In this document: positions 1 to 13,524 of the stretch, piece by piece
How positions within the stretch are numbered: the stretch's first letter is position 1
How the letters are laid out: each line of letters opens with the position of its first letter
Assembly: GCA_921293015.1 (NCBI GenBank)
Contig: OV121091.1
Location: 7,097,755-7,161,754, forward strand
Length of the DNA stretch: 64,000 bases
Direction: 5' to 3'
Origin: Phorcus lineatus
Lineage: Eukaryota > Mollusca > Gastropoda > Trochida > Trochidae
Made by a program: the position numbers and the translations under genes
The notes under the pieces: generated by a model
What the model saw: the letters and a program-made list of their open reading frames with translations, nothing else
Database searches by the model: none
Told to the model about the DNA's origin: nothing

Positions 1-153
1 GGGAAAATTCAATATGGATACCTTTCTAGTCTATCTCTATGGATGCTTCTTGTTATGGTCAGACAAAATTGCCCTTATTCAGATTGTTCAAAAGAACCCT
101 TTATTATAAGAAAAAGATCAATAAGTTAAACTTAAACAGACCTGTTTTCTCAC

Positions 154-3100
154 CAAATCCAGAGCCCATTTTATCTTTCCAGTTGAGAAAGTTTGAGAAC
201 TCAAGATAGTCAATTTGTCCATCTCGGTTTGAGTCGCAGGTGTCCATGAGTTGTTCTAGCAGCTCGGGCTCTACAGGCAGATTGAACTGGAAACAAGCTT
301 CTCTCAGCTCCTGCATGCTGATCTGACCCGAGTTGTCCTACATAGTGCACAAATTACTTATCAGTTTTAACTGGCAAAAGACACTATCATTTAGTAATGC
401 TGAAGTGAGTTTCACACGTGACACTGAGATGATACAATTATTCAAATAAATCAAACATATAAACACTTGTTGATGAAAGTAACATTGAGTATATCGACAA
501 CACTGAGTTCTTAACTCTTTTCTTTGGATACATATGTACACATTAATAACACAAGTGCTGATTTGAGTTGAAGCCATCTAACCTGGATATTAAATCCCCC
601 AAAATGCTAAATTTATATTATTCTCATCTTTCAATAAAAAAACAAATGTCTTATACTTTATATACATGGTCTTATACTTTTACAGAAGTTGAACAGTTGT
701 TCCATTTACTTATATGTTATGACGATGAGCCATTTACTACTACCAACCCAATCTTTCTTGCTGTCTGCTATTATGCTATATACAAGTTTACAAAATAGCA
801 TACTGTTAACGGGAGCCATTTCTGTCATTTGTTTGATAAAAAATCATCCTTTTCCAATTAGTGGGTTAAGTCAATGAAGAGCAATATTTCAAACTTTAAC
901 AGAGATCGAGTCATAAAGATACAAGTTATCATAGAACTACCTTATCATAGAACTTGAAAGCCTGTAGCAGATCATGGAAGTTATGGTAGTTCATCTTCTT
1001 GAGGTGTTGTCTGGTTGCAGCAACAATGCCACGCTGCCGATCACTGCCGCGGAGATAGTGTCCTGGTGCCCGGTTGTGGATTAGATCTCCTGCCCCGTAC
1101 TCGTCTGGCTTCAGCAGGATCCCAAATGTGTGGTCTGGTCCAACCTTCAATGTGTCCTTGATGCTGAAGCAATGTACATCCTCAATCAGCATCAATCATT
1201 TTGCTCCCTTACATAACATGTCTCAAACATACTTCTCCAAACTCCTCAATTCTACCCTTATCATACAGGTCTGTCACTTACAAGATAAATTGTTGTGTTT
1301 GTAAAATGTTTGATATGCATTGTAATTTAACAAACCCAAATAGATTTAAAACCACTGGCTGTAGGACAGTATTAACAGTTTCAAAATTTGCTGCAGTTAA
1401 ACAGGAAAAAAACTAAATAATTGAATTGTATTCAATAACGCTGAATTGACTGACATAGACAATAACAAATGAGTGACAGGGAATGAAGATTATCTTTCCC
1501 GAGTAATATTAATTTCGTAATTCTTGAGCCTCGTCATTTCCGTCACGAGCTGGTTATTGTCTTTATATTACCTATATGTTTTTAAAAAGATTAAAACTCG
1601 ATTTTAATAGAAATAATCGTTCCTCTATATAGGATTAGGGTTGCGAATTTCCAAATTCATACGCGTGTGCTGTGGCTTTACTAAACATTTACCTACGCAT
1701 GAAGAGACTGTCATTTGTGAAAAGGTTTCAAAACAAAATGTAAATGTTGTTTATTCCTTATTTCAAAAACCGTTATTCAAAATGATTACATTTAATAGTT
1801 TTGTGTTAAGTTTGAAGAGGTCAGTGACGCCCTATTGTAATACTACAAGACGTATGAACTTCTTGTGAGGTAACTGATGGCACTATGACATCATAGCTAC
1901 ATAGGCATCATAGCGTGTCTATGACGTCATTACATAACAAAACCTGGTGTTTCTTCGCGACTGTTAGCTTAACGCAATGAACGTAATTCAATATTGGCTT
2001 ATTTCTATACTTTTCTGCAATATGGCAGGCTTATTTCATGTTTTTAGTAGCGGCACATCTGAGAAATGATGAATGGCTACTACGTTGAATGAATAAACAT
2101 TCTTAAAATTCAGAATACGGGTAAACAAATTACCAGTCGGGAAAAGTTTGAGAGATTAATGAAATAGTCCCGTTGGCACGTTGTTTTTCATTGGTTCACA
2201 ATGTGTAACTCCCGTGTGACTTACAGGAAAAATACTACCCTGTGTCCATCTTCCCATATGGATAATATATTTCACTTTGACTTCAAAATCACAATTACAG
2301 ACGAGACGTAATGCATAATTTTGCTTATTACAAATTATTATCTGTTTTCGCTTCACTTATAAGAATCAATAGAACCAAAAAAGGAGAAAATATACGCTTT
2401 AATTCGACTACTAGGAGGTCTTTTACACCCCTCTTTTGGATAACCGCCTAATGAGACTGGAGAACGCTTAGACAAAATCATCGAAGCAAGACTGGAAGCC
2501 ACGCCCAGCTAGTCATCAGCTGAAACTCTAGCCCTTTGATATTCTCTGTATTTTTAAGCTAATTCAACAGCAAAACAGGGGCAATAACTTGACCGAAAGA
2601 ATTCCTAGATACGATATGTAACTGCTTCATGATATCAACTTTCCTTCCCAGTCGACAATCCTTGGACGCGGTTTTCTTGGGTGGGTTTATATCAAAAAGG
2701 TTAAGAACTTGATCAGTGAGAGATCCACCACTACGTATTTATCGATATGAAGTTCTACCTTGTCTCTAAAAAATGAAAGTTTTTGTAATAAACGGGAGAT
2801 AATGTAAAAAAATTGTTTTAGTTTACTGCAGAAATTTTTTTTTCTTTCATGACAACTTAGTACTTAGTGGATGATTGGTTTGTATTTAACTCACATATAT
2901 TATATTGTTATCCAGTACAACATCTCACACGGTGTGGTAATATCTATGCCTTTGAACTTAACAATCAATGACATGAAAACATACCTTGCGCAAGGGTTAG
3001 AAAATCCTAAAGAATGTTGGTACCCGTTATTCACGATGTACTTTTTTAAATGAGTGTCATCGTCGTTAGAAGTGTATGAGCCAAATCTCTTTTTCAACAA

Positions 3101-6100
3101 GTTCATTGGTTCAAAATGACTGGACGCCATGACAATAAACTAAGTAGCAGTCAAATTCCAAGAGTTACGCAGGTCCATGGCGTGAAATTTCAAAGGATAT
3201 AATTAGAGACCATTAAATCAAGAATTGAAATTGAATGCGATAGGATTACCTAATGGCCACCTATGTGTCATAAAAGAATAAGACTAGTTAAACCAGTCTG
3301 ATTGTTGTGACAACATTTGGCAGACGTCGTAATTGATTTACACATGCCATGGGATAGTGTGCATTGCATCATATTCTAGGATGCCTAGCGGTTAAAACAA
3401 TCGAAAAAAAAGTACTTTATGAGACAATAAAGGTATAGTTTTTTCATGACGTAACAATTGAATGACGTTATATCCGCTCTTCCCCGCTGCCCCCTCGTGA
3501 TCACGCGTCCATGGTAACCTTTCATCTCGATTCTTCGAACAACATGGCTTATCCCCCTATCAAGGTCTAACGACATAATCGTATTAATGTTTCTATTAAT
3601 AGAGACAAGTTTCGAATCATCTATTTCTATTTACCGTAAAGAAGAATGGACAGAAAATGCTTGTCTACCGTCGAGTGACCGCGTTGTTTCACGTCAGGTC
3701 ACGGCGCCCCGTGGGACTGTGATGTTGGTTCACGTCAACCGTCTCTACCAGGTTCAATGTGATATGGACAACCTAAGAATTAAGTAATTCTAGGTGTACA
3801 GCCCCAACAGTCTGCTAATATAAGAGACTAAAGCATCACCTTCAACGTTTATGACGGCAGCAAAAAAATAGAAGTCCGGATCCAGTCCGCCATCACGCTT
3901 CCAAAACAAACAATACCCATAATTCTTTGTGGAATGTTAACCACGTGATAAGCCCTGCATAATCGCACGACACGAGTTTGTAAAAGTAAAAGTTTTTTTA
4001 AAAAACAAGAGGTGTTAATTTGTTTGTTTAAGTTTTTAAAGAAAAAAATAAGAAGAAAATATAATTCAAAATTGAATAAATGAAAAAGTTTAAGTGCAAA
4101 ACTGCAGTAATCAAAGCTTTAACCAACTAAATGTCGTCTTAAACTAGGGGTTGAGTTCCATACTTGGAATAGCGAACAGTTAGCCCTGTTCATGGATTAT
4201 TAATGTGAGCAATGTAAACACTATTTTTTATTTCGAGATGATTAAAATCAGAGTGTTCCCCGTATAGATTATTTTAGCATCTTAGAAAAGAAATTAAGTT
4301 TGCTCTACCCCAATGTGTTTTGTAATAAAGTATAATTTTCCCTGAACTATTATAACGTTAAAGCACTCGGACTACCGTCCTCGTGCTTTAACTATAATAG
4401 TTCAGGGCAAAACTATACTTTATTACAAAACACATTGGGGTAGAGCAAACTTTATTTCTTAATTAAAACACGTCTTTCGCTTGGAACAATACAAATTATT
4501 AAATATATATTCAACAATAATATATTGGAGGTTGGAGTTGTTTGGATGACTTTAGATATGTTTAAACAGTTGTTAAGACTGTAAGATTTCCTGTTGTTTT
4601 TCCATTAAGGAGGTTATACTTCCGCCAGCCATGCGTCACACATCAGTAACCACAGGCCAGCTCAGTTCTGTTCACTGGTGCGAATTAGCTGGTGATTAAA
4701 AAACCTGTATTAAAGATGTTTTTCGGCGGATTTTGAAAATTAAAATTTATGTTACTGGCAAATTTGAATACATATTTTTGAATCATGAATGTTGCCATGG
4801 GTCATTTAAGTGAGATGTCAACATCTAATGATAATGAGGTTTTCAACATTATATATGATCCTTCATTAATCACCTCACCAGTAACCATCCAAGAGTCACT
4901 ATTGAGTAACTGGGTCATTCCAGCTCAATTCGACCAAAGCCTCCCAGTTGATGTCACCGATTTCTTTCATTTTCACACCAACCAGAGTACATTTATAGGT
5001 CATTACAAAAACAAAATATTGTTTGCAAATTGGCATTGGTTTTGCTGTAAGGGTTGTTTTATTGTGACACGTAACGCAATTCTATGAAATACACCACTTG
5101 CAGAAAAATGTTCGCTAAAAAATAAATTTGTGCTGCTCATTGTTATTTTTTTGTTTACAGGTTGTTGATATAATTCCAAAGCGGCATACGTTTACATTTT
5201 GCAGATATTTAAGAATAACCCTGAGTTACGCAAATTTCAAATTCGGTAAAATTTCAGGCGATTTCAGGATATGGTCCATTTTCTATAAGCTGTAGAAATG
5301 AGATTTGAATGCTTGAGTGATAATAATTTGTATGAAGGATGAAAGTATTAATCGGACAGTCCAGAACTTCAATCAAACATACTTTCACCTATCCGTATTT
5401 AGTTTGAATGAATTTAAATATACCTACCCTCGGCAAAAAAACGGAAATTCTACCATATTCAAAAGTCTCTATACAAAAAGGCGCACCTTGCACAGTAATG
5501 AAATTTGGACAGTTTATTTTTTATCATATGAACTCTAACATATAAAAAAATCACGAGGGTAAAATTTCTAGTTTTCAAGATATAAACGTTTTTATATATT
5601 GCCTATTAAAACTTAAGTAGAGATTTTAAGGATGTTTCATATCGAACAGTCTGTCCAACATAACGTGTCTTTGTTAGAAAGGATATGTAAAAGTAGTCCT
5701 GTAACAATACAATTTACTATGTTGGTATCAAATGAAACGATGGGGAACAATGCCCGCGAAGCAGTAACGTTCGCGCGAATGTTTCTGCCACGTATGCATT
5801 TCCATTTACATATTTCGCGCCTGTGTCCAGTCATGAAGGAGTTTGTTAGTGTTCGCATTGATGGTGAAAAAGTTAACAAACAGAAAAGATTGCTCTCAGG
5901 AAATCTTAGAGAACTATGTTTCTTTCAAAGAAGAGACCAGCAACCTCTACAAAATTTAATTTTCAAAGTTTTGCGAATTGAGACCAAAATGGTTTATCTC
6001 TGCTGGTGCTCCTGGTACACAGTCAGTGTGTGTCTGTCAGATACATCAAAATGTCAAACTGATGCTCGCTGCATTGCCTGGGTTGAAATTGAATATTCAG

Positions 6101-9100
6101 GAACTTTTACAGAGGGTTACATGCAACGTCCAGGCACACGAATGCATGTTATATCGCTGTGATAACTGTCCTGGAATTGATGCACTGAAAATCGTTATCG
6201 AGTCACATCTCCAGGATGAAAGTCCAGGTACAGAAAATGAAATTTCATATAAAGTTTGGGTACATACAGATCGAACAAACCTTTTCACAACATCCTTAAG
6301 TCCTCAAGATTTTGTTGATGTCCTCTTGCACAAACTTGACGATTTGACAGTTCACCATTTCACTGCGAAATCTCAGTCAGCCTTCTTGGCAAGACTCAAA
6401 GATCAGTTGGATGATGAGACCGTAATAATTCTTCTTGATTTTGCGGAGAACTAATATTTGTAGTACAAGACGCAGTCCAGGGTTTCCATTGGGAAAATTC
6501 CCAATGCCACTGTTCACCCAGTAGTCCTTTACTACAGACAGGGAAACGAACTGAAGCATTTGAGCATAGCAGTGATCAGTGACCATCTGAAGCATGATTG
6601 TGTCACTGTTCATGTGTTTCTCAAACATGTCTTGCGACACAATTTGCCTTCCGGGGGTTAAAAAGGTCATTTACTTTAGTGATGTTGCAGCAAGTCAATA
6701 TAAAATTACAAAAACTTTGTCAATCTCTGTTCTCACTATGAGGACTTTGGACTAAAATCAGAGTGGCATTTGTTTGCAACTAGTCATGGCAAAAATGCTT
6801 GTGACGGGATAGGAGGGACAATCAAGAGACTTGCAGCAAAAGCCAGTCTTCAAGCGACTTTCCAGAACCAAATTACAACTCCAAAACAACTGTTTGATTG
6901 GGCAGTGATTGCCATTCCTGCTACAAAAATTTTGTTCGTGGAAAAAGAAGTGATCGAATCGGAAATTGAAAACCAAGAGTTGCGCTTTTCAACATGCTCA
7001 ACTGTTCCCGGGACAAGAAGTCACCATTCATTCATTCCAAAAAGTGTAACAAAACTGGCCATAAAACGTGTGTCACAAAGCAATATATCAACAACAGTAA
7101 CGTTAAGAATAAGGAACAGGGACAAATGAAGATAACACCAGGATTACGTGATCGATCATGATTGGACAATTGGAAACGTAATGACTGTAGATGATGACAA
7201 TCAAGACATGATCATTGATGTTCTGATTCCAAGCAGAATCGAGCCCCAAACGTTCAGGTGCCAAGACGAAAGGCAAATGTGACACTGCCTTTCGATCATA
7301 TTATCTGCAAAGTTGATCTTGACATCAGACTGAGATACTTCAAGCTTTCTATGGATAGCTACAGGTCAATTTTCCAAAAATTTAAAGAGTTTGCCCTCGT
7401 AACAATAACTTGGTATAAAATATCAAAAAGGTAAGTTGATCCCCAAGGAATTTTAAATAAAGTGAATTGTCATGAATTCACTGATCAGCAACCTCCTGAA
7501 TATCTCAAACATAGAGATGTCAAACAATGTGAAGCCTCGGTAAAATCATCTGAGGGTTGCTTTAGTAAATAACTTGCAGAAGGTGAACGGAACATTTTAC
7601 CCTCGCCAAATTTTGATAGTTTGTAGTGTATACTATGGGCTACATGTGTGCAAAATATGAAGCCTCTGACAGGTGCGCCTTTTTCTACAGACAGCTTAAA
7701 ACATAGGGCATTTTTGACACTTTTCCGAACAGTGGGTAGATATAAGGCAGCTATTGTAGCATAAGAACAAAATATATTGTCAAGAATTACTAAATTCCAT
7801 CTCTTGATGCCCCAAGGAGACGAATCGAAGCATGTTTGGTGCACTTCATTCCTTCGACTTCCAAAAAAAGTGAAAAGACAACGGTAAAAAAACGTAAAAA
7901 CTAAATTTTGCAGTTGAAATTAAGCTTTCTTTGTCAAGCTAATATACCAAATAAATACATTTTTTTAAAACGAATATTATATTTATGGATAACTCATTCC
8001 AAGTTCTATCTAATATAAAAACTGTAAGCCTCTACGACTAGAGCTGTCCACATAAGAGACGTTTAAAGCTATTAAGGGTTTTTCTCAAAAACGTCACATT
8101 TTGAAGACCCCTGTGTCCTAACACCCTATGCCAAACGCAAACTATTTTGAGTATGAACAAAAAACTTGTATTCCCCTTCCCTGAAAATACAGTAGCATCT
8201 ATTCTAATTGAAAATTTCAAAATCTATGATGTCAACTGGGGCGATCCCTAGATTTTGGTCGATTTGAAATGGAATGACCCAACTATCAAATGTCAGGGAA
8301 ACAATAGCTTCTTGTCATTGATTACTTTGACTCAGATTGTCACACAGAAAGCTTTGAGATAGGAGAAAGGACTGATAAAGGCAGGTTGTTGCTTCTATTT
8401 GTTACAGAATTGTTTTATACCAGGAAATATTTGCTAAACTAATAATTAATCTTGCTGAATCTACTACAAAACATTTTTAAACATTTCACAATATACTAAT
8501 TGTTCCCTCTAACAGGCTACTCTTTTCTCATATTTCCCCACACAACCTTTGTTACAAGTGGACCATACATTTTGTGTTACCTTCAAACAATGAACTCCTT
8601 CTATCATGCATCAACTAAGTGCCAAGGTACTCTACTCTCAGTTATTGTAACAGTTCAGATATTTAGTTGGAAATTGTATCACTGACTGCACAACTAACTT
8701 GATTGCAATAAATAAGAATTCTGAATTTCTAGCCAAGATAGTGGTCCAGTTTACCAAAGGTTAATAGGGGTGAATGACTTGAGTGACACTATGGGGATAC
8801 AATAGAAGATGTCAGCAAAAACAAAAGTTTATCGTAAGACTAGAATATGTTTGAGTGAACTTACTAGAAGTTATTAAAGTTTTGCTGAGTCTAATACCTA
8901 ATCCTAGAAATCTATACAGATTGTTACCCAGCACTTGACAACTGGAACGGAACATCAGGAACTGAAAACAATGATGATATTGACACCAAGCATTTAGGAA
9001 AAAAAGTAAAAAACACGAACATTGCAATGGATGTTAAAAAACGATGAGTGGGACATGTGAAAACACAACACTGCTTTCAAATGTTATACAATTGCTACAG

Positions 9101-12100
9101 CAAACAAAAGCAATCACATGAACAAATGCAAATAAAATAAAGTACATACGGATCATGCACTTCTCCTAGCTGTGGTTGAGTCCTCTCCCGAAAATCATCA
9201 ACTCTTTTAGACACAATATTTGCTGCTTTCTCAGATTCAGTTTCATGCAACCACTTCAGGGTCTGCTTCACATGACGGCCATCATTGGAATGAGGAGTCG
9301 GAATACCAAACTTATTTTTGGGGTCAAAACTTGGGCAGGTATAGCTTCTCTGCACTCGTTCCCCAACCTCAAATTCCCTGTGAGATTTCACATAGAGAGC
9401 ATGGCCTGCTGAGCCCTCCCGCTCAACCTCCTCATATGTTTTGTTCGGGTTCACAAGTCCTCCTGCGCCGATATCTGAAAAATAGGGTCCTCTTTTATAG
9501 CACACTCACTACCTACAACCTCACCCCTTCCACTGACAGTCAAATTTGTTACCATGAGGAAATGATAAACTCCTCAACGTTCCATCAGTGAGTATAAAAT
9601 TTTAGTATCAATAAGGTGAGGCTTCAGCATTGGCATATGGTTTATGTGCACATGTACATGTATACATCCTACATGAGAATCTATGTTCATGCCTTATTTC
9701 CTGTGATATCATAAATCAATTCTTCGTGACGTCACTGAAGCAGGCCGTCAAAAGATAAACAGGCAATTTCCTTGCTATTTATATCTAACATGAATGTAGC
9801 AAGATGGGAAGTCAAGTTTGCCTATTAAATGATTATTTTGAAACTTTTGCAAACTATTGTCATTCTTACTCAGAAATTGCTTAGTAGGTCATATGGCTAA
9901 TATTCATGTCAATTGGACAAATTTATTTGGCTGTTTTTAATTTACAGTCGGAAATGAGAAAAGTTCGTAATTTTGGCATTCAAAAGATATAGATGAAACT
10001 TTAAATACTTTAAATACGTGATTTGAACTTACCTCAGGTCAAATGATATTTTGCAGAATACAAAATTCATGAAACATACTCTGTCACTTTAGCAGTAACA
10101 AATCGACCTCTGGCATATAATGACAATTTCAAGATTCACATTTATTATTCTTCCATATATATACTTTTATTAATACTTATAGATCATTCTAACTTTGAAA
10201 ATAATGCACTCAATTAATCACCAAGTTCAGTTGGGAGGCCAAAGGTGAAGACTTGTGAGTTTAGTCCAGCTGGTAGACCTGGCCTCTGATCATGTGACAT
10301 GGCAAGGGGTGCTCTAATGTTAGTTGCATATATGTTTTCCTTGCGATCTGACAGTCTCTGTTGGAATAGGGTTTTGGGTTTTGGGTTGACCAGTTCTCCC
10401 GACGTGTAAGAAGGTCGAGTGCTGACACCATGGGTCATTTCAGCTGCCCTGGAGCGTTCTGGGTCACCTGCTCGCCCATAGAAGACGCGCATTGCTCCAG
10501 CATCAGGCTGGAGGCTGGCTCGAAAACGACGGATGACATCTGCACTCTCCGGCTGAAACAGAAAATAATTGGTGAGTGTACTTGTAAAAATGTAATAAAG
10601 CTTTTTGTTCAGTCCTCCAGTCCTCCTCAAGTACCATTTCAGCAATCCTAATTCCAAGTTGGACATTTTAAGTATGATATTTACAGAAATTCTGTGACTT
10701 TACAAGTAATTCCAAGATGACAAATAGGGTACTAATCCACACCAATATCAAATGACCTAATGACAATTACAGATACCTCTATGTGTTATGCCATATCAAA
10801 ATATCCAAATTGGGACAGACATGGCTGCTCTGCCTTGAAAAGTCAAATTGAATCGCTAAAAATTTTAAAATATCTCATTTCCAGTGAACTCTTTCCATGA
10901 ATAATCATTAATGGAAGTGAATTGAATTTATTCCTCTTTAAAATTTATAAAAATTTAGGAAAATGTGGAACCTGGGACTTGAATAGAAAGCACTATTCAA
11001 AGTGATTCAAATGATAGCTGTTTAATAACATCAAAGCAAAACATAATAAAAAGAATATAGAATCAGATTTAAGGATTGAGGTTCAAAAACATGACATGGA
11101 AAACATGACATCTGACACTATTAACAGGCTAGAAATGGACATTAAACAGAAAATGAATGTTAAAACAAATTAAGATCTTAATTAATTTCTGAAATGTTAG
11201 GATTATTATTGGCGCTGTTGGACAACCTAGTTTATATATATTGATGGCTTCCATATGTTTCTTATGATGGATTGAAAAACTGGTTCACTAGTAAAACTGG
11301 CTTGGTTGCCTTTTCAATTTTTTACTGTAACTCATTCTGGGTTGAAACTTATTAAAGAGCCACTCCTTGATTTTCATAACATATAATTTACCTTTGATAC
11401 GAACCTAAATGTCATATGTATACGGTGATATAAAATCAAAATATCTTCACTTTTCATGTCCAAAAGACATATACATGACAAATACTGGTTTTCCATGAAA
11501 ATCTCAAAACAGCCTTATAAATGCACAGAGGTGTAGATATTACGTCCAACATACATGGTTACTAGTTATATTACCTAATAAACACTATCAACTCCTAACT
11601 GCCCTCCTGGCTGTTTTAGATAAGTCTCCAAAATTACATTTGACTATTTGACGCGTGCCACTGTCCGGTTTTCGATCATAATTGCGATGTTCTACCTTCA
11701 TATTGTCACTGTACAAAACAAATTAGCTGTAAAATGTTTCTTTTTGGTAACAGTCGATACTTCGCGATCAAATGACACCATTGATTAAGTTTGGCATATA
11801 TGACTCCAAGAACTCACAGAGTGCCTCTTTAAGGAAAAGTAAATGATTAAATTGGTGATGGTTTGCTAAACTTTCACATTCTGAATTTGATTTGTAAAAA
11901 AAACTAACCTTCACTGGGTGCTACCTGAATTGCAAAATAGGAAGCATGCACTCAGCAATTTCACCTGCATTGTTGCAATTTTTGAATGACCAATGGTTTA
12001 TGATAATGTAAGTCTCTATGTATTTTTGAGATTTGACCTTAAATCACCACATTAGTTGTTCGGCCCATATAATAGAGTCAAATAAAATTTTATGAATATT

Positions 12101-13347
12101 TCAAGTCACATTAAAGAGCCACTCCATGATTTTCAGAACATATTATTTACCTTTGATATGAAACTAAATGTCATATGTGGTGATATATAAAATCAAACAT
12201 CTTAACTTTTCATGTCCAAAAGACAAATATGACAAATACTGGTTTTCCATGAAAATCTATAAATGCACGTCCATTATACATGGATACCAGTTATATAACC
12301 TAACAAACACTACGAACTCCTAACTGCCCTCCTGGCTGTTTTAGAAAAGTCTCCAAAATTACGTTTGATTATTTGACGTTTTTTTTATCATAATTGCAAT
12401 GTTCTACCTTCATATTGTCACTGTAGAAAAAACAATAAGCCAATTAAGTTTGGCATACTATGATACATGACTCCAACAACTCACCGAGTAGCTCTTTAAA
12501 GTGACTAGCAATGGAAAACATGCATTTTATTTATGCATATGGATATCATGGATTTGTAATCAATACAAACTAAGGGACCGGTCATTTATTACAGGGGAGG
12601 GTCAGAAAAAAATGCACAGCCACCAGGGGAGGGTCATGAAAACAAATACAAAGAATTTGGGAGGGTCATTTTAAAATGGACAGTTATAAAACCATCTTTC
12701 TTTAGGAGAAAATTTTGATATTATAAAGGTTATAGTAATTATGAAAATTGGTGGCAAACTCACCCTTGTCCCAGGTGGCTTGAGACACAGCTTGGTGGTG
12801 TCCCCTGTTGCTGTAAGCTTGCCGGCCTGCAAAATTTAAACAGTAAAGGATATCCTAGTGTACATTTAACAACTTCTATATCAAAAAATGAAAATGCCAA
12901 AAATGGTTGTTAAATTTGAATTTTGAAAAGAGTTCAACGGTGCAACAAACCTGATTTATTGTCACTGAATGTTCTTTGCAAGATTAGAAATGCATCGGAG
13001 TTATAAACAGTTATAACATGAATACAAAACGATTATAAAGATAAAATGGGTCTATTCATTGCATCAAATCTTAAGAATATTCACAAATATGTCCATTGAT
13101 TAAGGGTCTTGTGCAGTGTAATATTTAGTCGAATCAGAATACTATTGAATCTGCAGTGAATTTTTTTTTTATCCTTGATAAGTATCAAATTATGTTTGGC
13201 TTTCTTTGATGTTTAACTATGCATTAATAACAAAAAGGTGCTTACTGCGCGGAGGTCGGGTGTCCAATCTTTGTATTTTCCAGCGTAAATACTTCTTGCT
13301 TGAAGTTCGGGAGATCGAAATGAGTCTGGCGCAGCTATTGTTGTCAT
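154..13347 (-). CDS. EFHB: EFHB (CFAP21), EF-hand ciliary microtubule inner protein, 3' end outside window
   Basis: Coding exons, in transcript order: 13246-13347, 12764-12826, 10222-10552, 9150-9474, 941-1163 and 154-337. All introns are GT-AG and the phases fit (0,0,1,2,0,1 at exon ends), giving 409 residues before the gene leaves the window. Two canonical EF-hand loops are visible: DKDNSGQISMQE at residues 347-358, split by the last intron seen, and DSNRDGQIDYLE at 383-394, followed by the family motif NFLNWKDKM. Other family blocks are GIPTPHSNDGR, IVSKRVDDFRER, PDEYGAGDLIHNR and YLRG-DRQR. EFHB/CFAP21 is known as a calcium-binding protein on the luminal wall of ciliary doublet microtubules. 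The start is the first ATG of an open exon; the N-terminus is shorter than I recall for human EFHB. Introns carry several transposons. Identity is secure; the 5' UTR and transcription start are not located. Confidence 0.93.
338..940. other. EFHB intron 5
   Basis: AT-rich intron between the two exons that encode the first EF-hand loop. I see no repeat or RNA gene in it. Confidence 0.8.
4288..4460. repeat. Palindromic hairpin element
   Basis: Two arms of about 80 bp are nearly perfect reverse complements around a loop of roughly 15 nt near 4368-4383. The outer arm reads AAGAAAT, two bases that differ, then AGTTTGCTCTACCCC, and both arms share TTTTGTAATAAAGTAT. No gene is inside. It looks like a small foldback MITE; a transcript through it would form a long hairpin. 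Confidence 0.8.
4911..8281 (+). mobile_element. DNA transposon of unassigned family with long diverged inverted repeats
   Basis: Both ends carry the same sequence in opposite orientation: TGGGTCATTCCA followed by CAA(A/T)TCGACCAAA, at 4911 on the plus strand and ending at 8281 on the minus strand. This outer block continues for about 85-95 bp (4911-5000 against 8195-8281). A second inverted block matches at 5405-5575 and 7575-7760, with AAAAAGGCGCACCT and GAGGGTAAAAT in both arms. Between the inner blocks lies a decayed protein gene on the plus strand (about 5850-7130). The layout, with long inverted repeats flanking one gene, is that of a cut-and-paste DNA transposon. No clear target-site duplication was found, so the exact ends are uncertain by some bases. 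The whole element sits inside an EFHB intron. Confidence 0.6.
5850..7130 (+). pseudogene. Decayed DDE-like transposase-type gene (SHGK...CDGIGG family)
   Basis: The longest intact piece is 5978-6454 (LRPKWFISAGAPGTQSVCVC, IHQNVKLMLAA, YRCDNCPG, then ILLDFAEN at its end). Homology continues downstream in other frames: FVVQDAVQGFHWENSQ-like at about 6450-6490, VIYFSD-AASQYK at about 6670-6710, and FATSHGKNACDGIGGTIKRL at 6770-6830, followed by ASLQATFQNQITTPKQLF. At least three frame changes and several stops separate them, so no functional product is expected. I associate these motifs with a multicopy, usually uncharacterised protein family of aquatic invertebrates. The three conserved acidic sites (in DFAEN, FSD and CDGIGG), each beside a hydrophobic strand or helix, suggest an RNase H-fold DDE transposase. 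That is inference, supported by the flanking inverted repeats. Confidence 0.55.
11352..11832 (+). mobile_element. TTAA-flanked MITE, copy 1
   Basis: A 473-bp non-coding element bounded by TTAA on both sides (11352-11355, 11829-11832). The termini are inverted: AGAGCCACTCC at the left, GAGTGCCTCT at the right. Internally it contains TACTGGTTTTCCATGA and CCTCCTGGCTGTTTTAGA. Copies 2 and 3 share the whole sequence. TTAA targets are used by piggyBac and Kolobok; the ends here do not let me choose. It lies in EFHB intron 2. Confidence 0.8.
12111..12499 (+). mobile_element. TTAA-flanked MITE, copy 2
   Basis: Same family and orientation as copy 1, 280 bp downstream in the same EFHB intron, but shortened by internal deletions to 389 bp including the TTAA sites (12111-12114, 12496-12499). 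The left end reads AGAGCCACTCC and the right end GAGTAGCTCT. Confidence 0.8.
12572..12710 (+). repeat. GGGAGGGTCA dispersed repeat, copy 1
   Basis: Contains three spaced GGGAGGGTCA motifs (about 12595, 12618 and 12659) plus ACAGCCACCAGGGGAGG and ATAAAACCATCTTTCTTTA. The same sequence recurs inverted at 50163-50270. Non-coding; family not recognised. Confidence 0.7.
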
Positions 13348-13511
13348 TTTGATGACAAATTAATTTGAAACACCTTTTAGAGATACGAAAAAGGGTAGTT
13401 AACGGTTAAAAGATACGCTTGAATCATAAAAGAGACAAGATCAGAGGTTCATTTTGGTTTATAACGGCACACAGAAGTGTCGACGAAATAGCCAGCGGCC
13501 TAATTGTTTAT

Positions 13512-13524
13512 GTGACCTAGCAAC
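13512..13524. promoter_or_regulatory. RFX X-box upstream of EFHB
   Basis: GTGACC-T-AGCAAC fits the X-box consensus GTNRCC-N(0-3)-RGYAAC exactly. It lies 165 bp upstream of the EFHB ATG. RFX factors drive ciliary genes through such sites, and EFHB is ciliary, so position and function agree. Binding itself is inference. Confidence 0.6.

Larger units (their letters stand above)
1164..9149. other. EFHB intron 4 (8 kb) with inserted elements
   Basis: This intron separates exon 4 and exon 5 of EFHB. It contains a hairpin element (4288-4460) and a DNA transposon (4911-8281), described separately. In 1164-4287 and 8282-9149 I see only AT-rich sequence with short chance open frames. Confidence 0.75.

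Noticed and set aside
5632-6162. A 176-codon gene
   Set aside because: It overlaps the decayed transposase-type gene. Only part of it is in the family frame and the remainder is an alternative frame without homology.
7485-7844. A 119-codon minus-strand gene
   Set aside because: It lies within the right inverted repeat of the 4911-8281 transposon, and the matching left arm does not keep the frame.
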